The notes beneath the pieces were generated by a model. It was not told the origin of the DNA, did not search any database, and was given only the letters and a program-made list of their open reading frames with translations. 64,000 nucleotides of DNA, from positions 3,653,501-3,717,500 of the forward strand of contig NZ_CP146609.1 in assembly GCF_037094465.1 (NCBI RefSeq). The letters are read 5' to 3'. The position numbers were made by a program, and so were the translations under genes. Position 1 is the first letter of the stretch. Each line of letters starts with the position of its first letter. This DNA comes from Pseudodesulfovibrio sp. 5S69 (GTDB taxonomy: Bacteria > Desulfobacterota > Desulfovibrionia > Desulfovibrionales > Desulfovibrionaceae). Positions 9,335 through 17,891 of this stretch are shown here, piece by piece.

Positions 9335-9751
9335 CTCGTGTTAGTGTGTTGCGCGCGGGCCGCCAAGCCCCCTGTCGACGGGGCGACGGCAGGCCGCCCC
9401 GTTGGCGCGGACTTTTACCATAAAGCGTATCCCCGCCGGAATCCAGATGAAAAGGATTCCGGAAGCTTTCTCCGCAACATCCTTTTTTCATTGCCTTTAG
9501 TTTTCACAATCCCCTCACCGAGCCACCGCACGGGGCATCCCCAGGCACACCGCCCGGGCCGCCTGACAAGCCGGTCCGGACCGCCTCTACAGGCCAATTG
9601 CTACATTTTTGTATACACTTTATTTCAAATATGTACGGAAACGCACAATTGTAGGCATGGACAACAATCTATTCTATTGAAATATTTGGATTCTACCATA
9701 TGGCACGGTGTATGCTTTCTTGGACATAAATACCTAAACAAGGCGTACCCG
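9335..9751. other. Divergent intergenic region between the antiporter and the TrmO-like gene
   Basis: This 417-base gap is AT-rich in its right half, unlike its surroundings. That half has short palindromes: TGTATACA near 9610 and ACAATTGT near 9645. It ends in the sigma54-like promoter at 9701-9716. No convincing small ORF or structured RNA was seen. Confidence 0.6.
9701..9716 (+). promoter_or_regulatory. Sigma54 (RpoN) promoter upstream of the TrmO-like gene
   Basis: TGGCAC, five bases, then ATGCT matches the -24/-12 consensus TGGCAC-N5-TTGCW, with GG and GC exactly 12 bases apart. The predicted start is near 9727, about 25 bases before the ATG at 9752, leaving room for the AAGG ribosome site. 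The AT-rich palindromes upstream could bind an activator. Confidence 0.65.
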
Positions 9752-10258
9752 ATGCAGATCACCTACCGACCCATAGGCTATTTCCACACCCCGCACAAAA
9801 ACACCACGGGCATGCCCATCCAGCCCTCCGGAGCCAAGGGGATCAAGGGGACCATCAAGGTCCTGCCCGAGTTCCGCGAGGGCATCCGGGACATCGAGGG
9901 CTTCTCGCACCTGATCATCCTCTACCATCTGCACGAGATATGCGGCCAGGAACTGACCGTGATCCCCTTCCTGGACAAGAACCCCCACGGCATCTTCGCC
10001 ACCCGGTCGCCCAAGCGGCCCAACCCGGTGGGGCTGTCGGTCATGTCCCTGTGCGGGGTCTCGGACGAGGGCATCATCCTGAACAACGTGGATGTGCTCG
10101 ACGGCACGCCGGTCATCGACATCAAGCCCTACGTCCCGGACTTCGACGTCTGGCCCGCCGACCGCGTAGGCTGGTTCGAGGGCAAATCGGGCAACGCGAC
10201 CACCCGGCGCAGCGACGACCGGTTCGCGGCCTGCTCCCTGGAGGAGACCGGAAGCTAG
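9752..10258 (+). CDS. TrmO/TsaA-like tRNA (m6t6A37) methyltransferase family protein
   Basis: Beta-barrel SAM-dependent protein of 168 residues. TrmO proteins N6-methylate threonylcarbamoyl-adenosine 37 in tRNA-Thr. The family signature is clear: YRPIGYFHTP at the start, GFSHLIILYHLH, ATRSPKRPNPVGLS (the SAM/tRNA-contact segment) and DVLDGTPVIDIKPYVP. The ATG has an AAGG site 10 bases upstream. Many anaerobes keep extra TrmO-like proteins near metal or redox genes, so a substrate other than tRNA is possible. The gene is the first unit behind a sigma54-type promoter, which is unusual for a tRNA modification enzyme. Confidence 0.85.
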   Translation: MQITYRPIGYFHTPHKNTTGMPIQPSGAKGIKGTIKVLPEFREGIRDIEGFSHLIILYHLHEICGQELTVIPFLDKNPHGIFATRSPKRPNPVGLSVMSLCGVSDEGIILNNVDVLDGTPVIDIKPYVPDFDVWPADRVGWFEGKSGNATTRRSDDRFAACSLEETGS

Positions 10259-10348
10259 ACGTATTTCCCGGCAACGGCATCCCGAAGCGCTCGCGGCCCC
10301 AAGGCCCGTGCCCGGTCGACCGATGCACAACCCCATGTGAGGTGAAAC

Positions 10349-11164
10349 ATGGCACTCTTCGTTCTCCTGCACGACGCATTCCAGGGCGGCTGGGTCTGGC
10401 GCCAGGCGGCCCTTGAACTCCGCGACCTCGGCCACGAGGTCCACACCCCGAGCTACGCCGGACGGACCCTGCCCTTCGGATCGGAGAACGCGGACAGCCC
10501 CGCGCAGACCGCCCTGGACAACCTGGTCCGCTATTTCGAGGCCGAGGACCTGTCCGGCGCGACCGTCGTCTGCTCGGGCTGGTCCGGCCTGCTCGGCCCG
10601 GCCCTGGCCGACGCTCTGCCCTCGGCCGTGCACAGCCTGGTCTTTTGGGACGCCGTGGTGCCCGAACCCGGCAAGAGTTTCATGGAGGTCTGCCCCGCTT
10701 CCCTGGCCGAGGCCATCGACGGCAACAACGAATCCACAGAAGTCGCGCCCTTCGTGTCCGGCCCGCTTTCCTGGCTGGAACACGGCGAGGAGTCCACCTC
10801 ACTCCTGGCACCCTTCCCCCGGCGGGCGTTCACCGAGCCCTACGCCGGGCCGACGCGCAGCCGCTGGCCCAGGCCCCTGTTCGTCCACTCCCCGGAAGAG
10901 GACGCGCCCGGCTCGCCCTTCGGCCGCGAAACGGTCGAACAGTGGGGCATGCCGTGGTTCGAACTGAACATGTACGAGTATCCGCTCCTGGCCCGGGCGC
11001 AGGAACTGGCCCGCCTCCTGGTGGACCAGGCCGCGCCCGGCGCCTCGCGCAACGTCAACGGCTGCGCCCGCAACACCATGCCGCACGAGATGCGCATGCA
11101 ATATTGTACGCATTACCGCAGACGCCACGAAATGGCCGTGGCCTTTGACGGAATAGACGCCTGA
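10349..11164 (+). CDS. Alpha/beta hydrolase fold protein
   Basis: A 271-residue protein with the start of an esterase / hydroxynitrile-lyase type alpha/beta hydrolase (FVLLHDAFQGGWVWR, where relatives have LVHGA.HGGWCW). The candidate nucleophile elbow is SGWSGLL near residue 75. Candidate acid and base residues are not secure. The last 40 residues (after NVNGCARNT) are polar with many His, Arg and Met and have no obvious counterpart in the family. It lies 90 bases after the TrmO-like gene and may share its transcript. Substrate unknown. Confidence 0.7.
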   Translation: MALFVLLHDAFQGGWVWRQAALELRDLGHEVHTPSYAGRTLPFGSENADSPAQTALDNLVRYFEAEDLSGATVVCSGWSGLLGPALADALPSAVHSLVFWDAVVPEPGKSFMEVCPASLAEAIDGNNESTEVAPFVSGPLSWLEHGEESTSLLAPFPRRAFTEPYAGPTRSRWPRPLFVHSPEEDAPGSPFGRETVEQWGMPWFELNMYEYPLLARAQELARLLVDQAAPGASRNVNGCARNTMPHEMRMQYCTHYRRRHEMAVAFDGIDA

Positions 11165-11291
11165 CGGGGGGCTACCTCCTCCTACCCGTCGGCACGGCGG
11201 CCCACGCCACCCGGGCCGCCATCCTCGTCACCGTCCGCGCCGGAAGCCGCACCCTTGTCCGGCGCGGACGGGTCGTCGGGGGTACTCCCGC

Positions 11292-12068
11292 CTACTGTTC
11301 CTTCTTGAAGATGATCAACGGGCAGTTCTTGCACACGTCCGCGCCGGGGAACCCGTCGCCGGGCCGAGTGATGGAGCTGCTGCCCGCCTCGATCCGATCC
11401 ATGAGCCGGTCGAAGACCGCGCCGAACTTCTTGCCGGGGATGATCACGTTGATCTCGCCGCGCTCGGTCTTACCCGCGTTGTAGCTGCCGGAACAGGCCG
11501 GGAGCATGTTGAACTCCTGGGACGTGAAGGTGCTGACGTTGCCGCCGCAGGCCGAGGAATTCATGGTGATGGTCGGGCGCAGGGGATGGGTATCCGTGGC
11601 CGCCATGTAATCCACGGCCAGGTGGTAGGCCTGCATGTTGTCACAGTAAAAGTGCACGGTGTCCGGCTCGTAGAGCCCGTCCACCGCGCCCAGCGGGGCC
11701 ACGGCGATGCCGAGCAGCCCCTCGGGCAGCCTCGCCTTGGAGCGCACGAACCGCTCGGCCTGGTCCAGGTCCTTGGTGTACTTGGCGTGGCCCTTGATCT
11801 CGGCGTCGTCGATGTCCTTCCAGCCGAAGCTGTACTTGGCGTTGCCGCAGCCCAGCCCGGCCTCGCCGGAGTACACGATCTGGCCCTTCATGCGCGCGCC
11901 CAGCTCCCACTGGCAGAAGGTCATGGGTTTGACCGGGGCGTAGATCTCCGGGGCCGCCTCGTGGAAGGCGTCCAGTTCGGCCTGGTCGTAGAAAAACTTG
12001 ACCGCCACGGGATAGTGATAGAGGCGCAGCTCGCGCATCAGTACTTCCTGCATTTCCTTGTACGACAT
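11292..12068 (-). CDS. DUF169 family protein
   Basis: A 258-residue cytoplasmic protein of the DUF169 family, whose function is not established and which is common in methanogens and sulfate reducers. Recognisable parts are PVAVKFF near the start, CQWELGARMKG, the GLGCGNAKYSFG loop, SSACGGN and a C-terminal DVCKNCPLIIF. The repeated Cys residues suggest metal or cofactor binding. A GGAGGA site precedes the ATG. It is monocistronic, and a 22-base palindrome lies 132 bases upstream of its start. Confidence 0.85.
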   Translation of the reverse strand: MSYKEMQEVLMRELRLYHYPVAVKFFYDQAELDAFHEAAPEIYAPVKPMTFCQWELGARMKGQIVYSGEAGLGCGNAKYSFGWKDIDDAEIKGHAKYTKDLDQAERFVRSKARLPEGLLGIAVAPLGAVDGLYEPDTVHFYCDNMQAYHLAVDYMAATDTHPLRPTITMNSSACGGNVSTFTSQEFNMLPACSGSYNAGKTERGEINVIIPGKKFGAVFDRLMDRIEAGSSSITRPGDGFPGADVCKNCPLIIFKKEQ

Positions 12069-12199
12069 GGTGTCCTCCTCGCGGACTGAATGTTGTGGAC
12101 GACGCCGGCCCCGGCACGGGCCGGGGTCGGCAACTCACCGCTATGGGCCGGATGGACCGGGGTCAAGCGGAAGGCGTGTTGTGAAATACCGCACACCGC

Positions 12200-12221
12200 A
12201 TTATGCTCAAATAAGCATAAT
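12200..12221. promoter_or_regulatory. Perfect palindromic operator candidate upstream of the DUF169 gene
   Basis: ATTATGCT, six bases (CAAATA), then AGCATAAT is a perfect inverted repeat in otherwise GC-rich DNA, between the DUF169 start and the terminator of the Usp operon. A related but imperfect sequence (ATTATGCCCAAATCATGCA) lies at 22927-22945, upstream of the polyferredoxin gene. The binding protein is unknown. Confidence 0.5.
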
Positions 12222-12350
12222 AGAGGGTGTCCGACAAAAATTATTGCGCCGTTTTTTCACAAGCCGCAAGAGCGTCACGAAAACAGGGGAGTTGCGGGCC
12301 CCCGGGGCGGCCGGGATCGCGGAGATGTCGGGGAAAAGGAAGGTTGGCGA

Positions 12351-12382
12351 CGAAGCCTCCCGCTGGGGGGCGGGAGGCTTCG
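12351..12382 (-). terminator. Terminator of the sigma54-controlled Usp/permease operon
   Basis: A perfect 12-bp stem (12351-12362 with 12371-12382) with an 8-base loop begins 21 bases after the last gene of the minus-strand operon. On the minus strand a pyrimidine tail with TTTT follows. Confidence 0.75.
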
Positions 12383-12402
12383 TCTCCGGTTCGGTACGCG
12401 GG

Positions 12403-13269
12403 TCAGCGCAGGATAAGCATGGATGAGGAGGCGTGATTAACCAACGCATTGACCCTTTTGGAGTGAAATAGACGCTGCAGGGGGGACTTGTGCTTGAGCC
12501 ACAGGGCCATGAGGTCGTCCTTGCGGCCGGATTCGATGAAGGTTTCCAGCGAGTCCTCGTCCACCACCCGGATCAGGGCGTGGACGTCGCGCTTCAGGTA
12601 GTAGTCCAGGACCTCGCCCATCTTGGCCTCGACCTCCTCGCGCAGCTCGCCCTTCTTGAGCACGCCGACCACTTCGAGCCCGGCGGCGTAGATGGTCACC
12701 CACTGGTTGATCAGCTCGAGCGACTCCTGGGAGATGTCGGCATGGTCCAGGCAGCAGACCACGCGCGAGGTGGCCGGTTCCTCGCGGATGACGAAGACCG
12801 AACAGTCGGCGGCGTCGGCCACGCGGCCGGGCACGTCCGAGCCCCGGCCCCAGCCGCCCTCGTGCTGGCCGCAACCGAGGATGACCAGGTCGCAGCCTTC
12901 GGCCTGTGCCTCGCTGGTAATGGCCTTGACCGGGTCGCCGTCGCGCAGGTGGAGCTTGAAGGTCTTGCGGCCCGAGAGGTCCTGTTCCAGGACCTTGTCC
13001 TCCCGGCGGACAAAGGGCGCGTCCGCCCGATCGCTGTACAGGTCCACGTCCGGCCCCAGGGCGTCGAGGAAGTCGGCGCGGTAGCGGCTCAGCAACCGCA
13101 GGCGGGGGTGGGCGTGGGCCGGGTCCAGTTCCTCTTCGGCGATGTAGGCGCGGTTCTTTTCGATGGCCAGCATAACCACGTCGGCCCAGGTGTTGGCCGC
13201 CAGACGGGCGGCCTGGCGCACGGCATACCGGCTGTAGGCGTTTTCATCCACGGCGACGAGTATCTTCAT
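12403..13269 (-). CDS. Universal stress protein, two-domain (last gene of operon)
   Basis: A 288-residue cytoplasmic protein with two UspA-like halves. The first half is typical: MKILVAVDENAYSRYAVRQAARLA at the start and a nucleotide-loop region LVILGCGQHEGG. The second half begins near residue 165 (VVCCLDHADISQESLELI) and is more diverged. Usp proteins bind ATP or AMP-like ligands or act as interaction modules under stress. It is the seventh and last gene of an operon starting at 19359, 21 bases after its neighbour, and one of five Usp-type genes in the window. Confidence 0.85.
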   Translation of the reverse strand: MKILVAVDENAYSRYAVRQAARLAANTWADVVMLAIEKNRAYIAEEELDPAHAHPRLRLLSRYRADFLDALGPDVDLYSDRADAPFVRREDKVLEQDLSGRKTFKLHLRDGDPVKAITSEAQAEGCDLVILGCGQHEGGWGRGSDVPGRVADAADCSVFVIREEPATSRVVCCLDHADISQESLELINQWVTIYAAGLEVVGVLKKGELREEVEAKMGEVLDYYLKRDVHALIRVVDEDSLETFIESGRKDDLMALWLKHKSPLQRLFHSKRVNALVNHASSSMLILR

Positions 13270-13290
13270 GTCAACTCTCCCTTGGTACGG

Positions 13291-14088
13291 TTACCAGCAA
13301 ATGAGGATGGGGCTGGAGACCAGTCCCAGGACCTCGGTCAGGGGCGACTTGCGGTTGGACTTGCGGTCCATGTGGGCCACGATCATGCCATAGTCGCCCA
13401 GGCTGCGCGCGGCGGTCTCGGGCGCGCCGAGCAGGGTGAAGGCCCGGGCCGGCGTATAGCCGAGCTTGCCGAGCAGTTCCGCCCCCTCGCTCAAGAGTTC
13501 GTCAGGGTGCGGGTCCTGGTGCAGGTCGTCCATGGCGTAGGCGCACAGATCGAAATCCACGGCCCGCCCGCCGAACAGGTGGTGGAACCGGGCGACCAGG
13601 GAGTCCACGTCCGTCTTCTCGTCCAGGACCAGGGCCAGCCGGTCGGACTGGATCATGTTGCGGACCAGCAGGACCGGGCACGGCATCTGGCGATAGAGCT
13701 TGGAGCGCAGCCGCTTGCGGAACGCACCGGTGTTGAAGTTGGCCACCTCGCCTTCCACGAAGAAATCATATCCGCCGAGGCGAAGCTCCTCGAGCAGGGT
13801 GTCCTCCCTGTCGCCCACGCGGACGATCGGGTTGGGCAGGATGAAGCAGTCGAGCTTCTCGCTGTTCAGGATGCGCTGCACCTCCTCGAGCCCGGCCTGG
13901 CGCAGTCCCGATTCCCAGGAGCGGCGAATCCAACCGGTTTCCGAGGAGTGCGGCTTGTGGTCCGGTTCCTCCACATGCACGGGCTGCACGGCGATGCCGA
14001 GCAGTTCCGCCTTCCGGCACAGGTATCGCAGGGCCACATTGGACGCCAACGTCATTTCCACGGGGACAAGAGCTTTCAGCATGTCCAT
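13291..14088 (-). CDS. Divergent universal stress-like protein
   Basis: A 265-residue protein with the UspA fold pattern (MLKALVPVEMTLASNVALRYLCRKAELL, later YRQMPCPVLLVRN and SSPILICW at the ends of the two half-domains) but without a recognisable G-2x-G-9x-G ATP-binding loop. It probably acts as a non-ATP-binding Usp-type partner. It lies between a response regulator and another Usp gene in the sigma54 operon, with gaps of 38 and 21 bases. No catalytic residues are evident. Confidence 0.7.
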   Translation of the reverse strand: MDMLKALVPVEMTLASNVALRYLCRKAELLGIAVQPVHVEEPDHKPHSSETGWIRRSWESGLRQAGLEEVQRILNSEKLDCFILPNPIVRVGDREDTLLEELRLGGYDFFVEGEVANFNTGAFRKRLRSKLYRQMPCPVLLVRNMIQSDRLALVLDEKTDVDSLVARFHHLFGGRAVDFDLCAYAMDDLHQDPHPDELLSEGAELLGKLGYTPARAFTLLGAPETAARSLGDYGMIVAHMDRKSNRKSPLTEVLGLVSSPILICW

Positions 14089-14126
14089 GGGCGCACCTCG
14101 CTTTTTGTATGGTTCATGAAAAAATC

Positions 14127-14528
14127 CTATTCCTTCCCTTCTTTGCCGAGGCGGATGTGTTCCTCGGCCTTTCTGATGACTTCCTGGATTTCGCCGAGCT
14201 TGAACGGCTTGGCCAGGAAATCGAACACGCCCTTGCGCATGGATTCCTTGGCCGTGTCCATGGTGGCGAACCCGGTGATGACGATGACTTCGGTGCGCGG
14301 GGAGAGCTTTTTCACCTCGGCCAGGAACTGCATGCCGTCGATGCCTTCCATCTTCAGGTCGGTGACGACGATGTCGAAGCTCCGCTCCCGGATGCGGACC
14401 ATGGCCTGGGCACTTTCGTAGAAACTCTCCACCTCGTACCCCTTTTTTTCCAGGGCGGGCTGGAGCCGCTTGCTGACGATGGGTTCGTCGTCGAGAATGA
14501 GAATACTGGTCTTCGATGTGGCGGTCAT
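14127..14528 (-). CDS. Stand-alone CheY-like response regulator
   Basis: A 133-residue receiver domain without an output domain. All phosphorylation residues are present: the acidic pair in LILDDEP, the acceptor Asp in VVTDLKMEGIDG, Thr in VITGF and Lys in LAKPFKL. I start it at the ATG at 14528 (MTATSKT) rather than the upstream in-frame ATG, because GGAGG lies at the right distance. It directly follows the dikinase-like gene (18 bases) and may regulate that protein or a Usp by contact. The cognate kinase may be the one at 21247-22647. Confidence 0.88.
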   Translation of the reverse strand: MTATSKTSILILDDEPIVSKRLQPALEKKGYEVESFYESAQAMVRIRERSFDIVVTDLKMEGIDGMQFLAEVKKLSPRTEVIVITGFATMDTAKESMRKGVFDFLAKPFKLGEIQEVIRKAEEHIRLGKEGKE

Positions 14529-14546
14529 ACTGCCAACCTCCAATAG

Positions 14547-17138
14547 CTAATTGCCCATCGCCTCTTCAGCGATGTGTTCAAATTCCTGACAATGCTCGAA
14601 AATCCTTGAGTCACTGACCATGGAGACGTCCAACTGGCGGGTGTAGGCCACCAGCAGGCCGAGGATGCGCATGAGCCGCCCGAGGTCACGGGCCATCCAC
14701 CCCTTGGCGCGGGCCACCACCAGGTCGTCCTTGACGGTCACCGAAAAATCGAACCCCTTGAGCACCTCGGACAGGAAGCGCGCCCTGCGGGAGCGGCGCA
14801 CCGCCCCGGTCACCCCGCCCGCAAAACGGAACTGTACGCTGTTGCGCGAGTCGTCCTCGCTCCGGTAGCAGTCGATCAGGGTGAAGTGGTAGCCGAGCTT
14901 GAGGCTCAGGTGCAGGTAGCGGTCCGAGACCACGGCCAGGTTCTGGCCCATGCGCTTGACCCCGGCCGAGTCGGCCGAAAACGTCCGGGTCATGCTCGAC
15001 ATGAAGCTGGAAAAGTCCACGGGCACGGGATTGGACTGCCAGACGCCCTCCAGGGTCACGCCGTCGATGAAGGCGCGCAGGGTCTCGGAGCGGACCTGCT
15101 CCGGACGGATGGTCCGCCGGCGGCTCGGCTTGTCCCCCTCCCCGGCGCAGTCGTCGGTCAGGCCGCCGCCGATGTCCAGGACCACCAGGTCCATGGGCAC
15201 CGGAAGCTCCAGCCGCCCGCCGGGGCAGGCCTCGCTCGCCCCGGAGGTGGTCGGGATCTCGGTCAGGATCTCCACGGCCTTCTCGTGGATGAACCGGGCG
15301 ATGTCGTGCAAGGTCCGGCACCCCTGGGGGGTGAAATTGTTCTCTTCCGGGTCCACCAGATAGAGCGGCTCGATGAGCTTGAGCATGCGCCGCAGGAGGC
15401 GGTACTCGTAGGTCTCCTCCATGCGGTCGCTCATGAAGTCGTGCATGCGCAGCTCGCGGACCAGCCCCTGGTAGACGGTCTTCTGCTCGGCGTCCAGGGT
15501 GACCACGTCGCCCTCCTTGAGGACCAGCGTGGCCCGGCTGGCGTTGAGCAGCGCGGGCACCCGGTACTCGCGGGCGATGGTCGCCATGTGCCCGAGGGGC
15601 GAACCGATGTCCGTGACCACGCCCGAGGCCTTAGGCAGGACTGCGGCGTACTGGGGCGAGGACAGGTGGGCCACCAGGACCGCGCCCACGGGAAACTCCT
15701 CCAGATCGCGCCCCTCCCAGGCCACGAAGACCGGGCCCGAGGCCACGCCCTGCTGGGCCACGTCGCCCTCGCCGCTGAGGAGCACGGGATATCCCTTGAG
15801 CACGTCGCTCAGGGCCGGGGACTGCGGGTCGTCGCTTGCCTCGATGCGCAGGGGCCGGGACTGGAGCACGATCAGCGCCCCGGTCTGGTCGAAGGCGAAC
15901 TCGATGTCCTGGGGCTTCTTGAAATACTGTTCCAGGCGGATGGCCGTGTCGGCCAGCAGCCTGACTTCCTCGGGCGACAGACTGGGCGCGTCGCGCAGCG
16001 GTTCGTCCACGTCCTCGGTGGTCACCGACCCCTCGGGGCCGGGGCGCATGGCCGTGGGCTTGTGGGCCACGCTCTGCAGGAGCAAGGCGTGTTCCGGCTC
16101 GCGGGAGACCACGAAGCGGTCCACCTCCACCTCGCCGGAGACCACCGGGGAGCCGAGCCCCCAGGTGGCGGCAATCTCGATGCCGCTCTCGCCGCGCCTG
16201 ACCGGGGACAGGGAGTAGACCACGCCGCTGGTCCGGGCCTCGACCATGGCCTGCACGGACACGGCCATGAAGACCTCGTTGGGCTTGAAGTCGTACTCGC
16301 GCCGGTACTCCATGGCCGCCGGGGAATAGGTGGACGCCAGGACCTTGCGGTAGGCATCGTGCAGGTCCTCGGGCCGGACGTTCAGAAAGCTGTCGTACTG
16401 CCCGGCGAACGAGAGGTCGCCGTCCTCGCCCCAGGCCGAACTGCGCACGGACAGGCGCAGGCTGCCCTCTCCCGCGCCCCGGCGCAGGGTCTCGAGTTCG
16501 CGGCCCATGGCCCGGCGCACGCGCGGCGGGATGGACCCGGCCAGGATGCGCGAGCGGATCTTGCCCGAGGCCTCCTGCACGGTCATCTCCCCGTTGCGCC
16601 AGGCCCCTTCCAGGCGGAGAATCTCGTCCTCGATGTCGTTGAGTTCCATGAACAGCCGGTAGGCCGAGGTCGTCACCGCGAAACCGGACGGCACGGTCCC
16701 GGCCGAGGCCTTGGCGATCATGACCAACCGGGTGGACTTGGCCCCGGCCGCGTCCATGTCCTTGAGGCGGATGTCCGAAAACGGCATGGCCATGACGTCG
16801 GGCAGCACCGGACGGCGCTCCAGCTCGCTCTCCAGCTTGTGCCGGATGTCGCGGAATGAGGAGTAGAGATCGGGATACCGGCCGGGAGCCATGGCGTCGA
16901 AGGCGTCGATGAGCTCCCGGACGGTGTCCACGATGAATTGCTTGGACGAGCGCAGGTACTGCACGTCGAAGATGTAGTCCCCGCCCAGCTTGTCGTGCAT
17001 GGAGGCGATGGCCGTGAGGATGCGGTTGTTCAGCTCGAGCACCTGCTGGAACTGCCGAAACAGGGCGGCCAGGGAAATGCGTTCCCTGCGCCGCCTGCGC
17101 AGCAGCCTGGTGCGGATATGGTCGAGCAACCCGAACAT
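14547..17138 (-). CDS. PEP synthase/pyruvate-phosphate dikinase-like protein lacking the PEP-binding barrel
   Basis: An 863-residue protein with a coiled-coil N-terminus (1-110) and a PPDK-N ATP-grasp nucleotide domain (about 125-435; SVRSSAWGEDGDLSFAGQYDSF and the QSRPLR end are diagnostic). A swivelling phospho-histidine domain follows (about 465-560), with His517 in GSPLGHMATIARE where classical enzymes have G-G-x-T-S-H. After about residue 575 the usual PEP/pyruvate TIM barrel is absent. In its place are some 290 residues I do not recognise, including VLDIGGGLTDD and a conserved-looking DFSSFMSSM segment. It may move phosphate to a protein or another small molecule. Operon partners are a TIGR02186 membrane protein upstream and a receiver downstream. 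Confidence 0.8.
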   Translation of the reverse strand: MFGLLDHIRTRLLRRRRRERISLAALFRQFQQVLELNNRILTAIASMHDKLGGDYIFDVQYLRSSKQFIVDTVRELIDAFDAMAPGRYPDLYSSFRDIRHKLESELERRPVLPDVMAMPFSDIRLKDMDAAGAKSTRLVMIAKASAGTVPSGFAVTTSAYRLFMELNDIEDEILRLEGAWRNGEMTVQEASGKIRSRILAGSIPPRVRRAMGRELETLRRGAGEGSLRLSVRSSAWGEDGDLSFAGQYDSFLNVRPEDLHDAYRKVLASTYSPAAMEYRREYDFKPNEVFMAVSVQAMVEARTSGVVYSLSPVRRGESGIEIAATWGLGSPVVSGEVEVDRFVVSREPEHALLLQSVAHKPTAMRPGPEGSVTTEDVDEPLRDAPSLSPEEVRLLADTAIRLEQYFKKPQDIEFAFDQTGALIVLQSRPLRIEASDDPQSPALSDVLKGYPVLLSGEGDVAQQGVASGPVFVAWEGRDLEEFPVGAVLVAHLSSPQYAAVLPKASGVVTDIGSPLGHMATIAREYRVPALLNASRATLVLKEGDVVTLDAEQKTVYQGLVRELRMHDFMSDRMEETYEYRLLRRMLKLIEPLYLVDPEENNFTPQGCRTLHDIARFIHEKAVEILTEIPTTSGASEACPGGRLELPVPMDLVVLDIGGGLTDDCAGEGDKPSRRRTIRPEQVRSETLRAFIDGVTLEGVWQSNPVPVDFSSFMSSMTRTFSADSAGVKRMGQNLAVVSDRYLHLSLKLGYHFTLIDCYRSEDDSRNSVQFRFAGGVTGAVRRSRRARFLSEVLKGFDFSVTVKDDLVVARAKGWMARDLGRLMRILGLLVAYTRQLDVSMVSDSRIFEHCQEFEHIAEEAMGN

Positions 17139-17154
17139 GGCCTGTACCTCCGCC

Positions 17155-17889
17155 CTAGTGGGCGCCTCCCCGTTCCTTGAAGATCAGGCTCATGAGCAAC
17201 CCGGCCAGGATGGCGATGATCACGGCGGCCACTCCGTAGAGCAGCGAGTGGTCGAAGGCCAGCTTGGACAGGAAGGCGGGCAGGCCGGTCAGCTTGGTGT
17301 GCAGCTCCTCGGCGGCCATGTCCACGATCTTGCCGTCCTTCACGGCCAGGACCTCGACCCGGTACACGCCCTGGTGCATGGCCGAGGGGATGGCCAGCTC
17401 GGCCCGGAAGGTGCGCATGTCGCCCTCTTCGCCGGTGTACTGGATAACGCCGTTCTCCACCCGGTAGAAGTCGTCCTCTTCCATGAGCTTGATGAACTCG
17501 TCATAGATCCAGTCTTCCGTATCGCCCTTGACCGAACGGAAGGCAAGGTCCGAGTGCTCCCAGTCCACGCGGGAGGAGCCGTCGGTGCCCACCAGGAAGA
17601 CGTCGGGTACGCCCCGGATCTCCACGGCGCCGAGGTTCATCCACAGCAGGCCCAAGGCCTTGCCCTTCTTCTTGAAGGTCTTGTTGCGCGGCTCGCCGAG
17701 CAGGCGGATGACCGCGGACGTGCCCTGGGGCACCTCGCCGGTGACGGTCACCTGGGTCCCGTTGAATCCGGTGCCGATGGTCACCAGGTTGGGCCGGATG
17801 GTCATGCTCACCGGGGCGGCGGCAAAAGCCGGGCAGGACAGGAACAGGGCGGCCAGCAGGGCCGCGCAGATGTATGCGATCTTCTTCAT
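17155..17889 (-). CDS. TIGR02186 / Alph_Pro_TM family membrane-anchored periplasmic protein
   Basis: A 244-residue protein with a signal peptide (MKKIAYICAALLAALFL, cut after AFAA near residue 24), a beta-rich periplasmic domain (MTIRPNLVTIGTGFNGTQVTVTGEVP and GVYRVEVLAVKDGKIV), and one C-terminal membrane anchor (GVAAVIIAILAGLLMSLIF) ending in a basic tail. The family nearly always travels with a TauE/SafE permease, as here, where the genes are separated by 2 bases. It is probably a periplasmic partner of that exporter. Confidence 0.82.
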   Translation of the reverse strand: MKKIAYICAALLAALFLSCPAFAAAPVSMTIRPNLVTIGTGFNGTQVTVTGEVPQGTSAVIRLLGEPRNKTFKKKGKALGLLWMNLGAVEIRGVPDVFLVGTDGSSRVDWEHSDLAFRSVKGDTEDWIYDEFIKLMEEDDFYRVENGVIQYTGEEGDMRTFRAELAIPSAMHQGVYRVEVLAVKDGKIVDMAAEELHTKLTGLPAFLSKLAFDHSLLYGVAAVIIAILAGLLMSLIFKERGGAH

Positions 17890-17891
17890 GA

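Noticed and set aside
9335..9416. Sigma54 promoter for the Kef-type antiporter on the minus strand
   Set aside because: TGGCGG...GCGCA has the right GG-GC spacing but lacks the CAC and TTGC elements; too weak to report.
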